DNA from: Oasisia sp. SBJ-2009
Lineage: Eukaryota; Annelida; Polychaeta; Sabellida; Siboglinidae
Length of the DNA: 64,000 nt
Assembly: GCA_964017155.1 (NCBI GenBank)
Contig: OZ024857.1
Span: 40,801,716-40,865,715, forward strand
Direction of reading: 5' to 3'
Shown here: positions 1-21,400 of the stretch, in pieces
Position numbering within the stretch: position 1 is the stretch's first letter
How the letters are laid out: every line of letters begins with the position of its first letter
Position numbers and translations under genes: made by a program
The notes under the pieces: model-generated
Seen by the model: the letters and a program-made list of their open reading frames with translations, nothing else
Databases searched by the model: none
What the model was told of the DNA's origin: nothing

Positions 1-204
1 GTTTTCTATACATATAAAAATTAAATAACATTTCCCAACGACGTAAATTCAACTATATCATAAAATGTGTACATATGTTGTCTAATCGTAGTGATTGATA
101 CTACGAGACCATTGACGAAGACGCTATTGATACGGTTACGGATAATTACGTATACGGATACCTTTATGGATATTTCATATGCATAGTTTACATAGATATA
201 CATA

Positions 205-323
<119 letters not shown>

Positions 324-373
324 CATACCAAATATATATTTGAATATATGTAGGCAGCAGAGTAAAATATGCA

Positions 374-583
374 TTTGATAATGACGATGATGATGTCAAT
401 GATGATGATGATGATGATGACGTTTGCGATTACCATGATAACGATGATGATGGGGATAATGACTATTATGAATATGATAATAATAACAATAATAACTATG
501 ATGATGATGATTATGATAGTGATGATTGTGACGACGACGACGACGAAGAAGAAGAAGAAGATGATGGTGATGATGATGATGAC

Positions 584-628
<45 letters not shown>
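374..628. repeat. Trinucleotide tract (GAT/GAC/GAA)n, imperfect
   Basis: About 255 bp dominated by GAT with GAC and GAA variants, ending in a purer (GAT) run. It gives long Met- or Ile-rich frames that are artefacts of the repeat. Confidence 0.9.
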
Positions 629-629
<1 letters not shown>

Positions 630-1012
630 TTATGACAGCCAGCATTTCGAGACGTTACTGTCACGACACAGTCGAACAGGATGTTTACGAACTAAGCCAC
701 CACCCGAGTAGGTAGTCGACATGCAATTGCAGGTGGTCGCAAATGGCCAGATTTCTACAGATATTGTGAGAAGACAGCAGGATGTCTGGTCATTTCTGGC
801 GCTTGTTTCCACGTATGGCAAGATTCAACCAACGTGCGAGTTCTGCTCGGCAAAACAGGTCTGGTTGGGGTTCCAGTGAATGCTGTAATTATTACTCTTT
901 TGCGCTAGACTACAGATACCAACTTGGTGAACAAGAAATGAACAAACAAACTATGTATGCAAAATCAATCATTACACTGATTTATTTTAGAAAATGATAT
1001 CACGTATCCATC

Positions 1013-1038
1013 ATCGCATCAGCTATAGCTGATGCGAT
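1013..1038. repeat. 26-bp perfect palindrome
   Basis: Two 13-base halves are exact reverse complements with no spacer: ATCGCATCAGCTA followed by its complement. Confidence 0.85.
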
Positions 1039-1811
1039 TTACTCGCAGTTATAATGACCATTTGATAATTTGCCTTACTGCATAGATGACCTATTAAAAT
1101 TGAACTTGACTTAGACAAGCAGACAGAAAAACGCTTGTTTGAATACGGATATCAAATGACTAACCACTGAACGCCCAAAACTGAAGCCTGTGCTCTAGAG
1201 ACGCAATGATTACCATTTGCAACGTTAACAATATTTATACAGACAGTTGAAGTAGATCCTTGCCGTAACTGCTAACACAGCTAAAATGGTGTCCTAAAAC
1301 CAAAATGGCCACTAGTTCCGGTCTCAACATAAACGCTTCAAATACCATAAGTACAAAATGTAATGTACAAGTGCACGCTTTGTAAGCGAAAATATGTTTA
1401 TCCAGTCTGCACCAGGTTGACGTTGTCCGTAACGGTGTATTTCCACGTGGTGCGCCCATGCCATGCGCAGGCCCCGGAAATACAGGAGCTGCCCGAAGGC
1501 CGAGCAAGCAGGCGAGAACTTGTTGACCAGTTGAGTGTGTCTGTCAACTGTTCACGGTTCAGTCCTAAAACAATTACTCCTACGCTGGTTTTGGCCGGGA
1601 ACACGTCTGACGCAATGCGGGGAGGGGTCGTCGAGTTGGCCACTGCCAGATGCATTCTGGGATGTTAGGCAAAAATAGTATACATGCTGGCGTATGTTCA
1701 TATACTCGGCGAGTATGTTAGGGTTTTTCTCCTAGAAGTCTTGCACCTTTTGGAGACACACTTCCAGGAAATAGTCTACGACACCACGACTGTAACGTAA
1801 CACCTCTAACT

Positions 1812-1815
<4 letters not shown>

Positions 1816-1895
<80 letters not shown>
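1816..1895. repeat. (AT)n microsatellite
   Basis: About 80 bp of uninterrupted AT dinucleotides. Confidence 0.95.
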
Positions 1896-1897
<2 letters not shown>

Positions 1898-2958
1898 TAT
1901 ATGATATTGTTTTTCATCTGTATTTAGTATATACAATGTAAGGCGCGCTTAAAACGAAAAGCTTCACCAGGCCTAGCAGGAATTACTCCCACAAAACATG
2001 CGCATACGCATTGCAGTTAAGCAGCAGTTCCACAAATAAAACATGGCCTATCGATTCTACAAGCAGTCAATGAACGGAGAAGCATCCTCTACTATACGCC
2101 GTGTCGTGACGACGTTGAACTGACACTTAGCTGGGGGCATGTACCAGTGAACGATTGTTACGCCAGATGTATATACCATCCACAGAAACACGTGTTCTAC
2201 CCGAAGCATGTCGTTGTCTCTAATACAGAAGGTGCCAACAATCCCACAGACTTCTTGCGAGCAATTTTCAACAACAACCAAAAAACGAAACATTTCACGG
2301 AGCTACCGTTCTGTTTTCCTCAGTCAAGCCAAAGGCGACGCTTGTTCACCGGAACTGTCACTACAAAGCCTTGTCTAATAGACGTGTAACGAGCCGCATT
2401 TCCGGGAAACCAGAAGATAGGCCAGAGCGCATCCAGGTAGAGTTGAATACGGCCAAGTTGTTTGATGGTAAACGCGTGATGCCTACGTGTATGCTACGTG
2501 CATTGTCACGTTCTTGTAAGTAGTTGGGTATCAGCGATGCCAGGTACAACCAACGTAACGGTTTTGTTTGTGCATGGGGTTTCTGTTTTGGTTCTTTATT
2601 TGTGCGTGCGCCTACAACTCTATTAACCCACTTGTCGTGAGCAGCGGTTTATTTTTCAAATGAAAAACTTCTGATCTGGAAATTGCCCAAATGATGACTT
2701 GATCTATCATCACAGGTGTCTGACAATATGCTCCTTTGTTGTCAAAAAAAGCAAAATGTTCAATAAAACGCTGATGTTTAGGCAAAGATTCATTATCCAG
2801 TTTTCCATTTTGTATTACAGCTGTCATTAGGTTCCCATAAAACAGTTACGGTCTACTCGTGGAAATAAGATATACACTTATATTTCCGGTCCAATTGGTA
2901 GTAGATCTATAACATATTTTTTTATTAGGAAATAATGTATTGTCCTAACATAAAAAGG

Positions 2959-2960
2959 CA

Positions 2961-3019
<59 letters not shown>
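2959..3019. repeat. (AT)n microsatellite
   Basis: About 60 bp of AT dinucleotides with one phase break. Confidence 0.95.
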
Positions 3020-3023
<4 letters not shown>

Positions 3024-4361
3024 AATATTGATTTACGTATTAGATAGTTTATCGATCGGAATACAACGACCAACAGCCAATGTGCTGTGTTGAATAATGT
3101 GTTAATTAGCATTACAAAATTCAAGTGTATATTTTGAATTAACAGAGATTTGCATAATTTTGCATCTATATTTTGAGCATACATTGTGCTATGGAACAAT
3201 GGATGCACAGATGCACGCCCAACATTATTAAATCTGATCTTTCTGGCCCAATCAGGATCCACACTCTTTTTTTCAATTTGAAATGCACATTATTAATATA
3301 CAAATACAAGTTTATAGTATGTTTGTACTGATACTTTGCTGGTCAACAGTTGACCGTCAGATTGAACCGTCGGTCGTATAAATAGTTTATCTCAGCAGCA
3401 TGCAAGTGACCTTATGCCGCAAGTGCGCCATTTTGACAAAACTATTGCATGGAAAAGCTCTTTCAAGACTTTTGCCTCTGGCGGAAAATCTCCTACAATA
3501 ATGTCCTAGTCGCGCCTGTCGCTCGCCTCGGACAGACGCGAGCCTGGCCACGAGCTTGCCCCAGGCACCGGATCCTGGAAAGTGTGAGCACAACATCACG
3601 CTATGTTGTTGGAGGCCGCTGCACTTCCACGAATGTGATCTTCAACGAGGCGACGTCATCACGCACACTAGCCATCAGCTTCAGCGTTCGTTTCGCGAGC
3701 CACAACTTGGCGATTTATGCGCAACCTAGAATCCATTGATAACGCAACTGTGCCCGTCGAACGCAAGGGTTGTAACACCAATTTGAAGTTGAAGTATCGC
3801 TGGATGATATATGATATGAGCATCTGCTGAAGTGATACTAACGACCGTGGATAAACAGAGAACATGAAGACACATTGTCCTACAAAGAGTGGTGGCTTAC
3901 CGCAATAGATACCTTGCTAACTACTATTGAGATTCACACAAAAGCTATGTTTACACCGTGTGTGTGTTTGTTATTGTGGTATTCCAATGAATGTTTCAGC
4001 ACCGACCGCTGCAATCAGAACCGCAGAAAACTTTCGGATTGGAATGTTAAGGTCGTGCCATTTAGGTTCGTCAACACGTATTGTAAAATGATCTACTTGT
4101 TCTCCTGCCTTACAAAGCATTTCAGTGTAGGTAGAGCATTTCTCGGTACACGTTGAACAGCATATTACAACAAGGACCTTATATGTTGAGAGCTAGTTTT
4201 GGTATGTCGGACGATTGTAACAAATCATAAATTATTGTGATAAATCATAAATTCCACAAAAATTGAAAATTAGGATTAAGATTTTTAGAGATAGATCTAC
4301 ACTTGTGCAATTTCTCTCTAGTGCTTCTTTGTGTGACCTTTTACCGTTTCTACAGCCCTGG

Positions 4362-4364
<3 letters not shown>

Positions 4365-4424
<60 letters not shown>
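4365..4424. repeat. (AT)n microsatellite at a LINE 3' tail
   Basis: AT dinucleotides directly abut the AATAATAA-type tail of the minus-strand LINE remnant, so the microsatellite probably grew from that tail. Confidence 0.9.
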
Positions 4425-4427
<3 letters not shown>

Positions 4428-5330
4428 ACAATAATAATGAATTCTTATGCGCCAATATCCTCGAAGATCGAACTCAGTGGCGCGATAAAACCAAGGCATT
4501 ATGCAATCTCGTAATCGTATAACAATGCGCGAGGTGGGTAAAGGTGCTAGAATTCTAATGAGGATAGGCAGCTTTAAAGAGATAGGTTTTTAAACCTCGG
4601 CGGAATTAAACTGTATTTCCGTGTAATTTAGCACTGGCAGGAAGCGAATTCCAGAGTTGGTGCAGCAACAGAGAAAGCTTCGGTTCCAGCTTTCGTTTTC
4701 ACCTGAAGAATGTAAAGAGGGTTACTATTGATTGATCGTAGCTGACTAGAATTTCTTACTGGAGCGAGCATCGAATTCAGATATGCTGGCTGTGTTGATT
4801 ATAGGACTTGATAGGTTATCGTAAAAATAATACGATAATGCACAGGGAGCCAATTCAAAGATTTCAGAAGCGGCGCTGAGCGAGAAAAACGAGAACGCGA
4901 TGAAATATTGCTATATCCTTGTTTGTTTGTAAAGGAAAGAATTGCAGTAGTCAAGTCTGCTGCTTACTAGAAGGGTTGCAATGGTATTGACTACGGAAAG
5001 TGAGATATACTTGGGAACAAAGCGAAGATCGCAGATTTTGTCAAAACAGCAGCGACATGTGTTCGATACATGCTGTTTGAAATTGAAGTTTTCACCAGGC
5101 GTTACTCCAAGATGTAACCAAGGATCCTTGATTTAACACTGTGGCGGCTGCTATGATACTCTGACTCAAATTATGTGTCGGGAAAAAGCCACCAAGAGTT
5201 CTACGTTGCGTTGGGAATGAGATTATGAGAAATTCGGTGTTATCTGCATAAAGTTCTAATTTACTGTTTTTCATCCAAAGAGAGATGTCTTGGAGACAGT
5301 CCTAAACTGATTTAGGCACGGGCGTCAATC
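4425..5330 (-). mobile_element. Non-LTR retrotransposon remnant (CR1/L2-like), reverse transcriptase C-terminus and 3' tail
   Basis: Read on the minus strand, frames broken by stops and shifts encode typical non-LTR RT pieces in order: LWMKNSKLELYADNTEFLI, then SRLDYCNSFLYKQ, LNWLPVHYRI, and TKAGTEAFSVAAPTL. The element ends in a GGCGC-type segment and an ATTATTATTG tail, as in CR1/L2-like families. It is 5'-truncated and inactive. Confidence 0.85.
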
Positions 5331-5601
5331 GGTGGGGGACGCGTCCCCCCACTTTTCAGCCTGGGGGACAGCATAGGAAATGTCCCCCCGCTTTTTCAGT
5401 TAAAATAACCAATTTACAGGCATATAACGAGACTGATCACTCCTCTCTCCTAAACAAAACCCTACATTGGTCTATTAGTAAACTTAATGTACCAGTTCAG
5501 ATGTTATAAACGTCCTACTACCAAGTGGAAAATCACTAGATAAATTGCTTGGTTGGCCGCACGTAGCATTAACCGGTAACATGGAAGCGACAATTCTACA
5601 G

Positions 5602-5709
5602 GTATATCAAGAGATCCAGATGAAAGTCAAACAGCCACGGTGATTGGTCAGTCTAACTAGTACATCACGAGATCCGAATGAGAGTCAAACAGCCACGGTG
5701 ATTGGTCAG
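5602..5709. repeat. 58-bp tandem duplication carrying CCAAT-type boxes
   Basis: Copies at about 5602-5651 and 5660-5709 share GTCAAACAGCCACGGTGATT followed by GGTCAG with a few substitutions upstream. Each copy has an inverted CCAAT (ATTGG) in an NF-Y-like context. Confidence 0.8.
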
Positions 5710-6342
5710 CTAGTGCGAGGCGACACGTACAACTTGACGACATGCGCTATGTTGTTAAGTTACGCCCCCTCGATTTGTGTTTGTTTGTTGTCCTCGGTTT
5801 GAACTGTTACGTCATTACGAGTGATCCCAGTGAACGCGACTGCGACCAGACGACGTAAGCAAGACGTCATTGGCGTGCGCCGCTTACATCAGTGGCTTAT
5901 CAAGATGCCGGATATTGTGACGATCGAACTTTGCGCCAGGCTGGGCGTTTCCCATGGGCGTGTTGCACACGATTGTCATGATATAACTGAATTGCGCGTG
6001 GGAATGCGTCATTTGTGTTTACGTCTAGTTCGTTGACTTCACGCGCGGTTCAACCTGACAGGTTTAATAAAATCTGCGCAGAATACGTTCAGTTACTCGT
6101 CAGACGCAACATAGTACGGTCGATGAACTGGAAAAAGTCTTTATTTAAGCATCGTCTGTATATCAGATATCCTACACATTTTGTTACATTGCAGATAATG
6201 AACCACATTTTACGATGGATACGTAGACTCGATGAAGTCTGTGTTTGTCATGAAACTCCAATGTAATATAATATGTTCCTCTTGCATCATCATTCAGAAC
6301 GTTTTATTTTATTTTGTGGTTTGAGGGAAGACGTTTTCCTTA

Positions 6343-6375
<33 letters not shown>

Positions 6376-6480
6376 CGCGTGCGCGTGCGCGTGAGTGTGC
6401 GTGTGCGTGCGCGTGTGCGTATGTGTATGTGTGCGTGTGTGAGTATATGTGTGCGTGTTTCTATGTGTGTATGTGTGTGA
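6343..6480. repeat. (GT)n compound microsatellite
   Basis: GT dinucleotides interspersed with GC and AT steps over about 140 bp. Confidence 0.95.
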
Positions 6481-6704
6481 ACGAATGACGAATGTTAATT
6501 ACACTGATTATCCATCAGTGTAATATAATATACAGTTTAACATATTATTTTAACGATGTCAAGTATGTCGGTTCCACCTATGCTGTGTGCGCGCCTCAAT
6601 ACCATCCCAACTTCGAACTAATAGATCTGGTAGGTATACTCGAATTAAAAAAAGCGTTTAAGAAAATGAGATAGCAATTTAGGCCAACATTAGGCAAATA
6701 TTAA

Positions 6705-7214
6705 AGGGATACTTCTGTCAGTGAGAGGTTTACATTATTAACTTACATACGTACAATATATTAGTTGTGCCTAATAATTGTGCATAGAGATTAGTTATAG
6801 CTTAATGGTATCCGAAACATGCAGTCTTAGATTCATGGCGCTGCCGTCTTGAGACTTATGCGCCAGTGACGTAAGCCAAATCGTTTACGTCACTGGCGCA
6901 TTGTTGAAAAAGGCAAGGATTGGCGGAATCTTCGCTAACAATTGTGACTGACGTAAGTAATCCGCGACGTACTGGATACATCAAATACATAGGATGTTCA
7001 TACGTGCATGCGCCAGTGACGTAAGCGGTTTACGTCACTGGCGCATGATTGCAAAATGGCAGCGTCCCGAAGCCAACTTGGGATGTTTCTGATATAATTA
7101 TACTATAATTAATTGTTTATTAACGATCTTTGTGCACAATTATTATGCACAACCAATATATTATACATACGTATAGGTAAATGCTGTGAATCTCTCTCTG
7201 ACTGGAATATCCCT
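6705..7214. mobile_element. MITE with TTAA target duplication (Kolobok/T2-like), 510 bp
   Basis: Both ends carry TTAAAGGGATA as inverted copies: TTAA at 6701-6704 and 7215-7218 flanks AGGGAT...ATCCCT. The imperfect inverted arms run for about 180 bp each; both include variants of TTGTGC(C/A)TAATAATTGTGC. There is no coding capacity. Two internal hairpins (6859-6900 and 7007-7047) share the arm TGCGCCAGTGACGTAA. The TTAAAGGRR termini with TTAA duplication are those described for Xenopus T2-type MITEs linked to Kolobok transposons; the family assignment is inference. Confidence 0.8.
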
Positions 7215-7698
7215 TTAACACATACTCTAGACATGTTCAAATTGCCGGAAAGCTAACTAGATCCAGATCCTAGATGTGCTGACAACACTGATTGTTAGCA
7301 CGAATAACAGATGGACTGAGTACCTACGATACCTTGAAACAACAAGACCCGAGCAACGTGCCGAGAAATCAGAAGCAAAAATAAATGGAAAACCACCGGA
7401 GTGTGTTTCCAAGTTCGACATGCTGCACCAAAGAAAGCAATGTTTTTGTTAAACGGTCTTCTGTTCCTTGATGGCGAGTAGTTCGTAGCTATTCCGTTTG
7501 AGAAGAGGTCTGCGGTTGGCGAGTTTGTCGTCTTATAGCCAGCTGTGTTTGTGGTCAGGACTACCTAGGCAGCCATCTGGTAGTATGTTGATGCGCTGTT
7601 GGTTGCTAGTGATACGGAAGGTGATAGGGTGTTATCGGGTACACTAGGTGCATCTCCGCTGGAACAGGTTGCATGCACCTTCGTTGGTTGAATGAGTG

Positions 7699-7772
7699 TG
7701 TGTGGTTGTGTGTGTGTGTGTGTGTGTGTGTGCGCGTGCGTGCGCGTGTGTGTGTGCGTGCGTGCGCATGAG
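7699..7772. repeat. (GT)n microsatellite
   Basis: GT and GC dinucleotide tract of about 74 bp. Confidence 0.95.
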
Positions 7773-8660
7773 TGTATGTGGCTTTCATACGTTTACTCTG
7801 GGTGGTATCAAATGCTACACACTGCAACTACAACAATCCCCACTTTCGGCCATCTTGTCTACGTCCATATTGTAATCAGGAGAAGTATTTCTGTTCAGGA
7901 CAGCTTTAACGTAATGTTAATTAATTAATGGCAGTTTAGTGCCATAATATAGTTTATGTATTTGTCACATGTAGTCCTCTCAGATTCTTCTTCGTATGTC
8001 CCAGTGTTCTTTCACTATCGCCGGTTCGCGGTCCTCACACACCGTTTTCATTCAATGTTGATTTTTACCTTCTTGTTCTTTTCTTATCCACTCTCTCTTC
8101 GAAGGTATTCCCTTATTCGTTGTCTGTTCACCTAAGTCAACTTATACTTGTTATAAGCTACACTGGCGTCAGAACGTGTTGAACATTGGTATTGATTATC
8201 GCCATCAGTACTGGATGAATAAACAAGATACAAAATACATGTTGTGAAATTATATGGGTTTATTATAAAAGTGTAACATAAATCAACTAGCATCACCTTG
8301 TTTGGAATGTAAACAGTGTATAAATAATCACAAAAGATGATGTTATTCGCACCATCGCCATTAAATAATAGTGTAATATCTATACCAAGTATAATATCTA
8401 TACTAATATCAACTTATTTATTTGTCTGGAATTTGTTGTATATTTAATTGAATATAATTATACATCTGATTTACTTTACTCCGCCTATGCAGCTTTTATT
8501 CAACATTGTATGACGCTGAGAAATTAACAAAATATACGAATAGTTTACAAAGTGCACTAGGATACAGCTGTACCGGTTTATCAGCAGCCAAGACTTTTGA
8601 TATGAAACTGTCTAAAACTAAATCCATGCTCTGCAAAAGTTATCTAAACCTGCCACTCAG

Positions 8661-17394
<8,734 letters not shown>

Positions 17395-18447
17395 CTCCCT
17401 ACAGCACAGGGGACGACGTACAGGAACTTAACATCCGAAGTAAAGGTAAAAATGGTGTGTTCTTATACAATGACAACATAGAATTGGGAATTCAGTCTTT
17501 AATTAACAAAAGTGCTAAATACATTTTCACACCATGGCAGAATTTTAAAATCGACGTCTCTGAGAAGCACTCAGCCATGCTCCTTAATAAAATATAAACT
17601 ATATAAACAAATTGGGTAGGTATTTCAAAAAACACAAATTTTGAGGATTTACTCAGAGTTACACCATTGCTTTTACACCTATCAGAGAAATATAGAAACT
17701 GCTACATGTTTGGCAACTCTCCAGATGGCGCCATTGTAAATAGATTTTTTTTTAATACTGTAACGGTAAAAGCCAATGCCGTTGGTTTAGTTTCTGGATT
17801 AAATAAAAACTGACTGCGTTAAACTATGGGATATCTAGATAATCCACCTGTTTACATAATTAAAGAAATCAGATTTATGATGTTGCTTTTGTTTTCTTCT
17901 GTGATACTAAATGCTTTAATACACATGAAATCATAGTGTAATTTCAAAGAGGGTATATGGCATCAGTTTGAACTGTTGCAGTGGTACCTGAAATTGTTAA
18001 ACGAGTTCAGCGTCGACGACACGACCAACACTACAACATCACCTGCAGGTCAGTCACTACCACAAACTATAACAAAATGTAACGTCCTGACCACAGATGT
18101 GGTTAAGGACAAGCGTGTTGACACGTTTGTGTTAACATGTTTGTGTCACACTAATTAACTTGTCACCTGCAATTATCTTAGCGATCATATATAATATATA
18201 TATATTCATGCATTTTTATTTATTGTTTTTTTTTTCAATCTTGCTGTTGTGTTCTCTTCACTTTTGTTTTCTCAATGTTTTTTATTCCACACACTCACTG
18301 TTCTGCTCTTTATGACAGGATGATTTAAACGCCATGTAAATGCACAACTAATTAACTAATTGACTGGGGGCATGGACGGCAAGAAGAGGAAGCTATCTCC
18401 TTTTGGAGAGGTCCAAACGGCGAAGAAACGTGAGACTGCACAGACAG

Positions 18448-18512
18448 TAGAGTCTACTTGAGGCTAAACAACGTGAAGATGTCAGACATGAAAAGACGTG
18501 TTTTACAAAGAG
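18448..18512 (+). repeat. Dispersed repeat, copy 1
   Basis: About 65 bp matching 20349-20415 with roughly 80% identity, including the exact shared block GTGAAGATGTCAGACAT and AAAGAGTG. The family is unknown. Confidence 0.6.
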
Positions 18513-19439
18513 TGAGAGCATCTTCCACACATCCTCGCCCCAGGTTTCCTGATTAACTAAGACTCTAGGCCCTACCTGGGGCTGTCTGGTGTGTACACAG
18601 TACAGGTAATTGACTGTAATTGCCGTTCCCACAGACATCAAACAATTGAATTGTATTCTACGTACCCCACAAGTAACCCACAACAACTCTTGTACATGTC
18701 TATAACATATTTTCATCAAACTCAAAACATGGAGCCAGAACTGCTACAGTCACACTTGTCTCTCTGGGTTTGTAATTCTACTAAAAGAATTTGTGTATTT
18801 TTTCAAATCTGACCAGGGCCACAAAAAGATGTCTAAACAAGAATTCATACTATGAAAATAGCTCTCCTACTTGTTAGTGAAACTTTCATCATAGAATTCC
18901 ATGGGAAATATAAAATCAGTGGAAAGTAGGCATGCAAATTTATTTTATATTTTATAGCAATCGCCAGCCACAGACTGATGCAAACTAACAACAGAAGATG
19001 CTCTAATTGACTTGATAGTTCCTCTGGGTTATGGGTTGCAAGATTTCACCTGTTTGGGTTTGCCCTACACCTTGCAGGCAACGTATGGCTACAAAGGCAG
19101 CCCAGGTAAACATGACTTACTAAAGTCACCTGACCCAAATTAGCATGTTTTACGGTTTGCCTGATGCAAGTTTTGTCTTTATAACATTGTTTCAAAAAAT
19201 TAGTAACAGTCTTATGATGTTTTTTCCTTTAAATTAATCACACTCAAATAAGTTCACTTTATAACTTAATTGATGCATGTTTTGCCTTTATGATATTGTC
19301 TCAAAATTAATCAGTCTCATGCCATCTACCTGTTTAGTACAATATTTTGTTAATATAGACAAACGAATCTAACATATCACACTTAATTTATATTTCCTGC
19401 TACTTTTAATCTTGAGTAATTTTGCTCATTCCACATTAC

Positions 19440-19640
19440 TTCAGTTCACTCAGCTGGCTATAGACAATGACAAATGTCTGTGTATGAATAGCAGTGTGCA
19501 TTAATTTCTGCATGGTTGAATTCTTCCCAAAGACCTAGATCACAATTTGGCTCAACTGAATGGGTTTGCCAGGGAATAAAGTGTACAGTACTCTGAACTA
19601 TTCTAAGGCCTGGATCCCATGTTATACAAGAACTTACCTT
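19440..19640 (+). mobile_element. SINE body, 5'-truncated copy
   Basis: It shares CAGCTGGCTATAGACAATG, GCATTAATTTCTGCATGG and a GCCAGGGAATAAA-type tail with the complete minus-strand SINE at 53030-53345, but lacks the tRNA head. Confidence 0.65.
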
Positions 19641-20348
19641 TAGTATTGTAGCATTTAAAAATAGCTGCTGGACCACACATGGGCCTAACCACAAACGATG
19701 TACCCACACAAAACTAACCTCAAACCACACTTTGCTAAGAAAGTGCCGCATTTGAGTACACAACTACAAGTCAAATATTTCATAACCACAATATTATGTG
19801 ATTGAATACTCATGTTTTGCAAGTATTAGTATTGGAGCGAATTTCTAAATAATTTGGTTTAATACGAGCCCTGTACAAAGTTTCGAGTTTGATTTGCTAG
19901 GTGTTTCAACTAGGGGCAAACTTACACCAGACAACTGGGATGAGGTAAAACTGGATAAAACCCAAGAACTGATTAAACTGGTTTATAAGCCAAAGTACAT
20001 GTGCAACATAATCGTAAATATGACACTTGAAGAGATTTTAGTTCTTTTAAAATAATTATTTCTATATACTTGTACCATATATCCATATATCTGGGTAGAC
20101 AATATAATGACCCAACACAAAATTATTCAACCCAAAATCATATATCTATGTATCTGGGTAGATAAAATAATGATCCAACCCAAAATTATAGGATATATTT
20201 ATATAGGATATAGGACTTTATATGGCAATATTTTGAACTATCGTATTGCCAAATACAGTGTATCTGAAATTTATATACAAGCTACATCGCCACATAAACT
20301 GCACAATGACCACAGGGGTTTGGCACTGACATAGTCTACAGACGCCAC

Positions 20349-20415
20349 AGTCTATTTGGGGCTAGAAAAAGTGAAGATGTCAGACATAAAAAGATCCGTT
20401 TAACAAAGAGTGTCA
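20349..20415 (+). repeat. Dispersed repeat, copy 2
   Basis: Partner of 18448-18512, in the same orientation. Confidence 0.6.
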
Positions 20416-20424
20416 CTTCCCCAG

Positions 20425-20620
20425 GGGAACCGACTAGCCGAGTGATGTGGGAAGTAAGGGATCTGGGTTCCATCCAGGGTTGGGACTTGGGAGGGTCCTA
20501 GGGCGACGTTCCCTACTCCCTAATTGCAGATGTAAACATGGAACCTGGACTTTAACAACTGACTGTGACGTGTCTTTGTCAATCACGGGACACACCAGTT
20601 GCGACATGATTCGGGTGGTA
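20425..20620 (+). mobile_element. Possible tRNA-derived SINE
   Basis: An A-box-like TAGCCGAGTGATGTGGG is followed about 30 bp later by a B-box-like GGTTCCATCC. The arrangement suits a Pol III head, but no second copy is visible in the window. Confidence 0.4.
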
Positions 20621-21009
20621 CAAATGTGATTTGTTTCTTTAAAAATGAGGAAATCACTGGATGTGGAATAAAAATCACCAGGGTGGGATTTTTTTTACTG
20701 AAAAGGTACAACCAGAGAACAGAAAAAAGAAAGATGGAGGAAAACAGATATGAAATAAAAAACATTAATTTTGTTAATGGAAACAAATAGTGTTATTTTG
20801 TCCATCAAATTTAGAGTATTAAATTATGAGACAGTTTAGCCACATGTACACATCTTACTAGGTAATTTACTCTACAATTAACGTTGTTTTAAAATAAAAA
20901 GTTCTTTTGGATGTTCACTTAAGACTTTGTTTCAACATTGCTACCAACATTTACAGACTATTTAATTGTGTATTAACGAATCAGAAAAATAACAAATGAC
21001 ACGGCACAT

Positions 21010-21400
21010 ACGGAAAATAATCCCGGCTTTCATCGACAGATATCTAACCAGAATTGCTAATCTGAAATGCTCCAACATGTTTAGCAACAACTCCATGAGA
21101 AACGTTCGCATAGAAACTTGAGGTGGACCATTCACAAGCTATGGAAATCCTCATCCAGTCTAAACGGACAATCAGACACATGGAACCCACAAAGGTGGAG
21201 AAAAAGAGGTACCAGGGTAGGCCCCAAAACACCTGTTGGCGAGACACGGAAACAAAAAGAAAGAAGTTGAGTCACACCTGGAAAGAACTCGCAATGATGG
21301 CACCAAACATGACAAATCATTAATGGTAGATCTTTACCAATAACCTCGGCTCTCAGTTAGCAAACAGGCCTACATAAGTAATGTGCTCACCAGGTTTTAT
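21010..21400 (+). mobile_element. Non-LTR retrotransposon remnant, ORF2 C-terminus
   Basis: Frames joined across shifts give IPAFIDRYLTRI, then WNPQRWRKRG or QGRPQNTCWRDTE, then HTWKELA. This is the order seen at the ORF2 C-terminus of non-LTR elements (a WNPQG.RKRGRP.NTWRR type motif). It is frameshifted and inactive. Confidence 0.7.

Noticed and set aside
1363..1668. 101-codon plus-strand frame in a GC-richer patch (with an 85-codon antisense frame)
   Set aside because: No recognisable motif and no splice or homology support; kept only as a possible promoter or exon patch.
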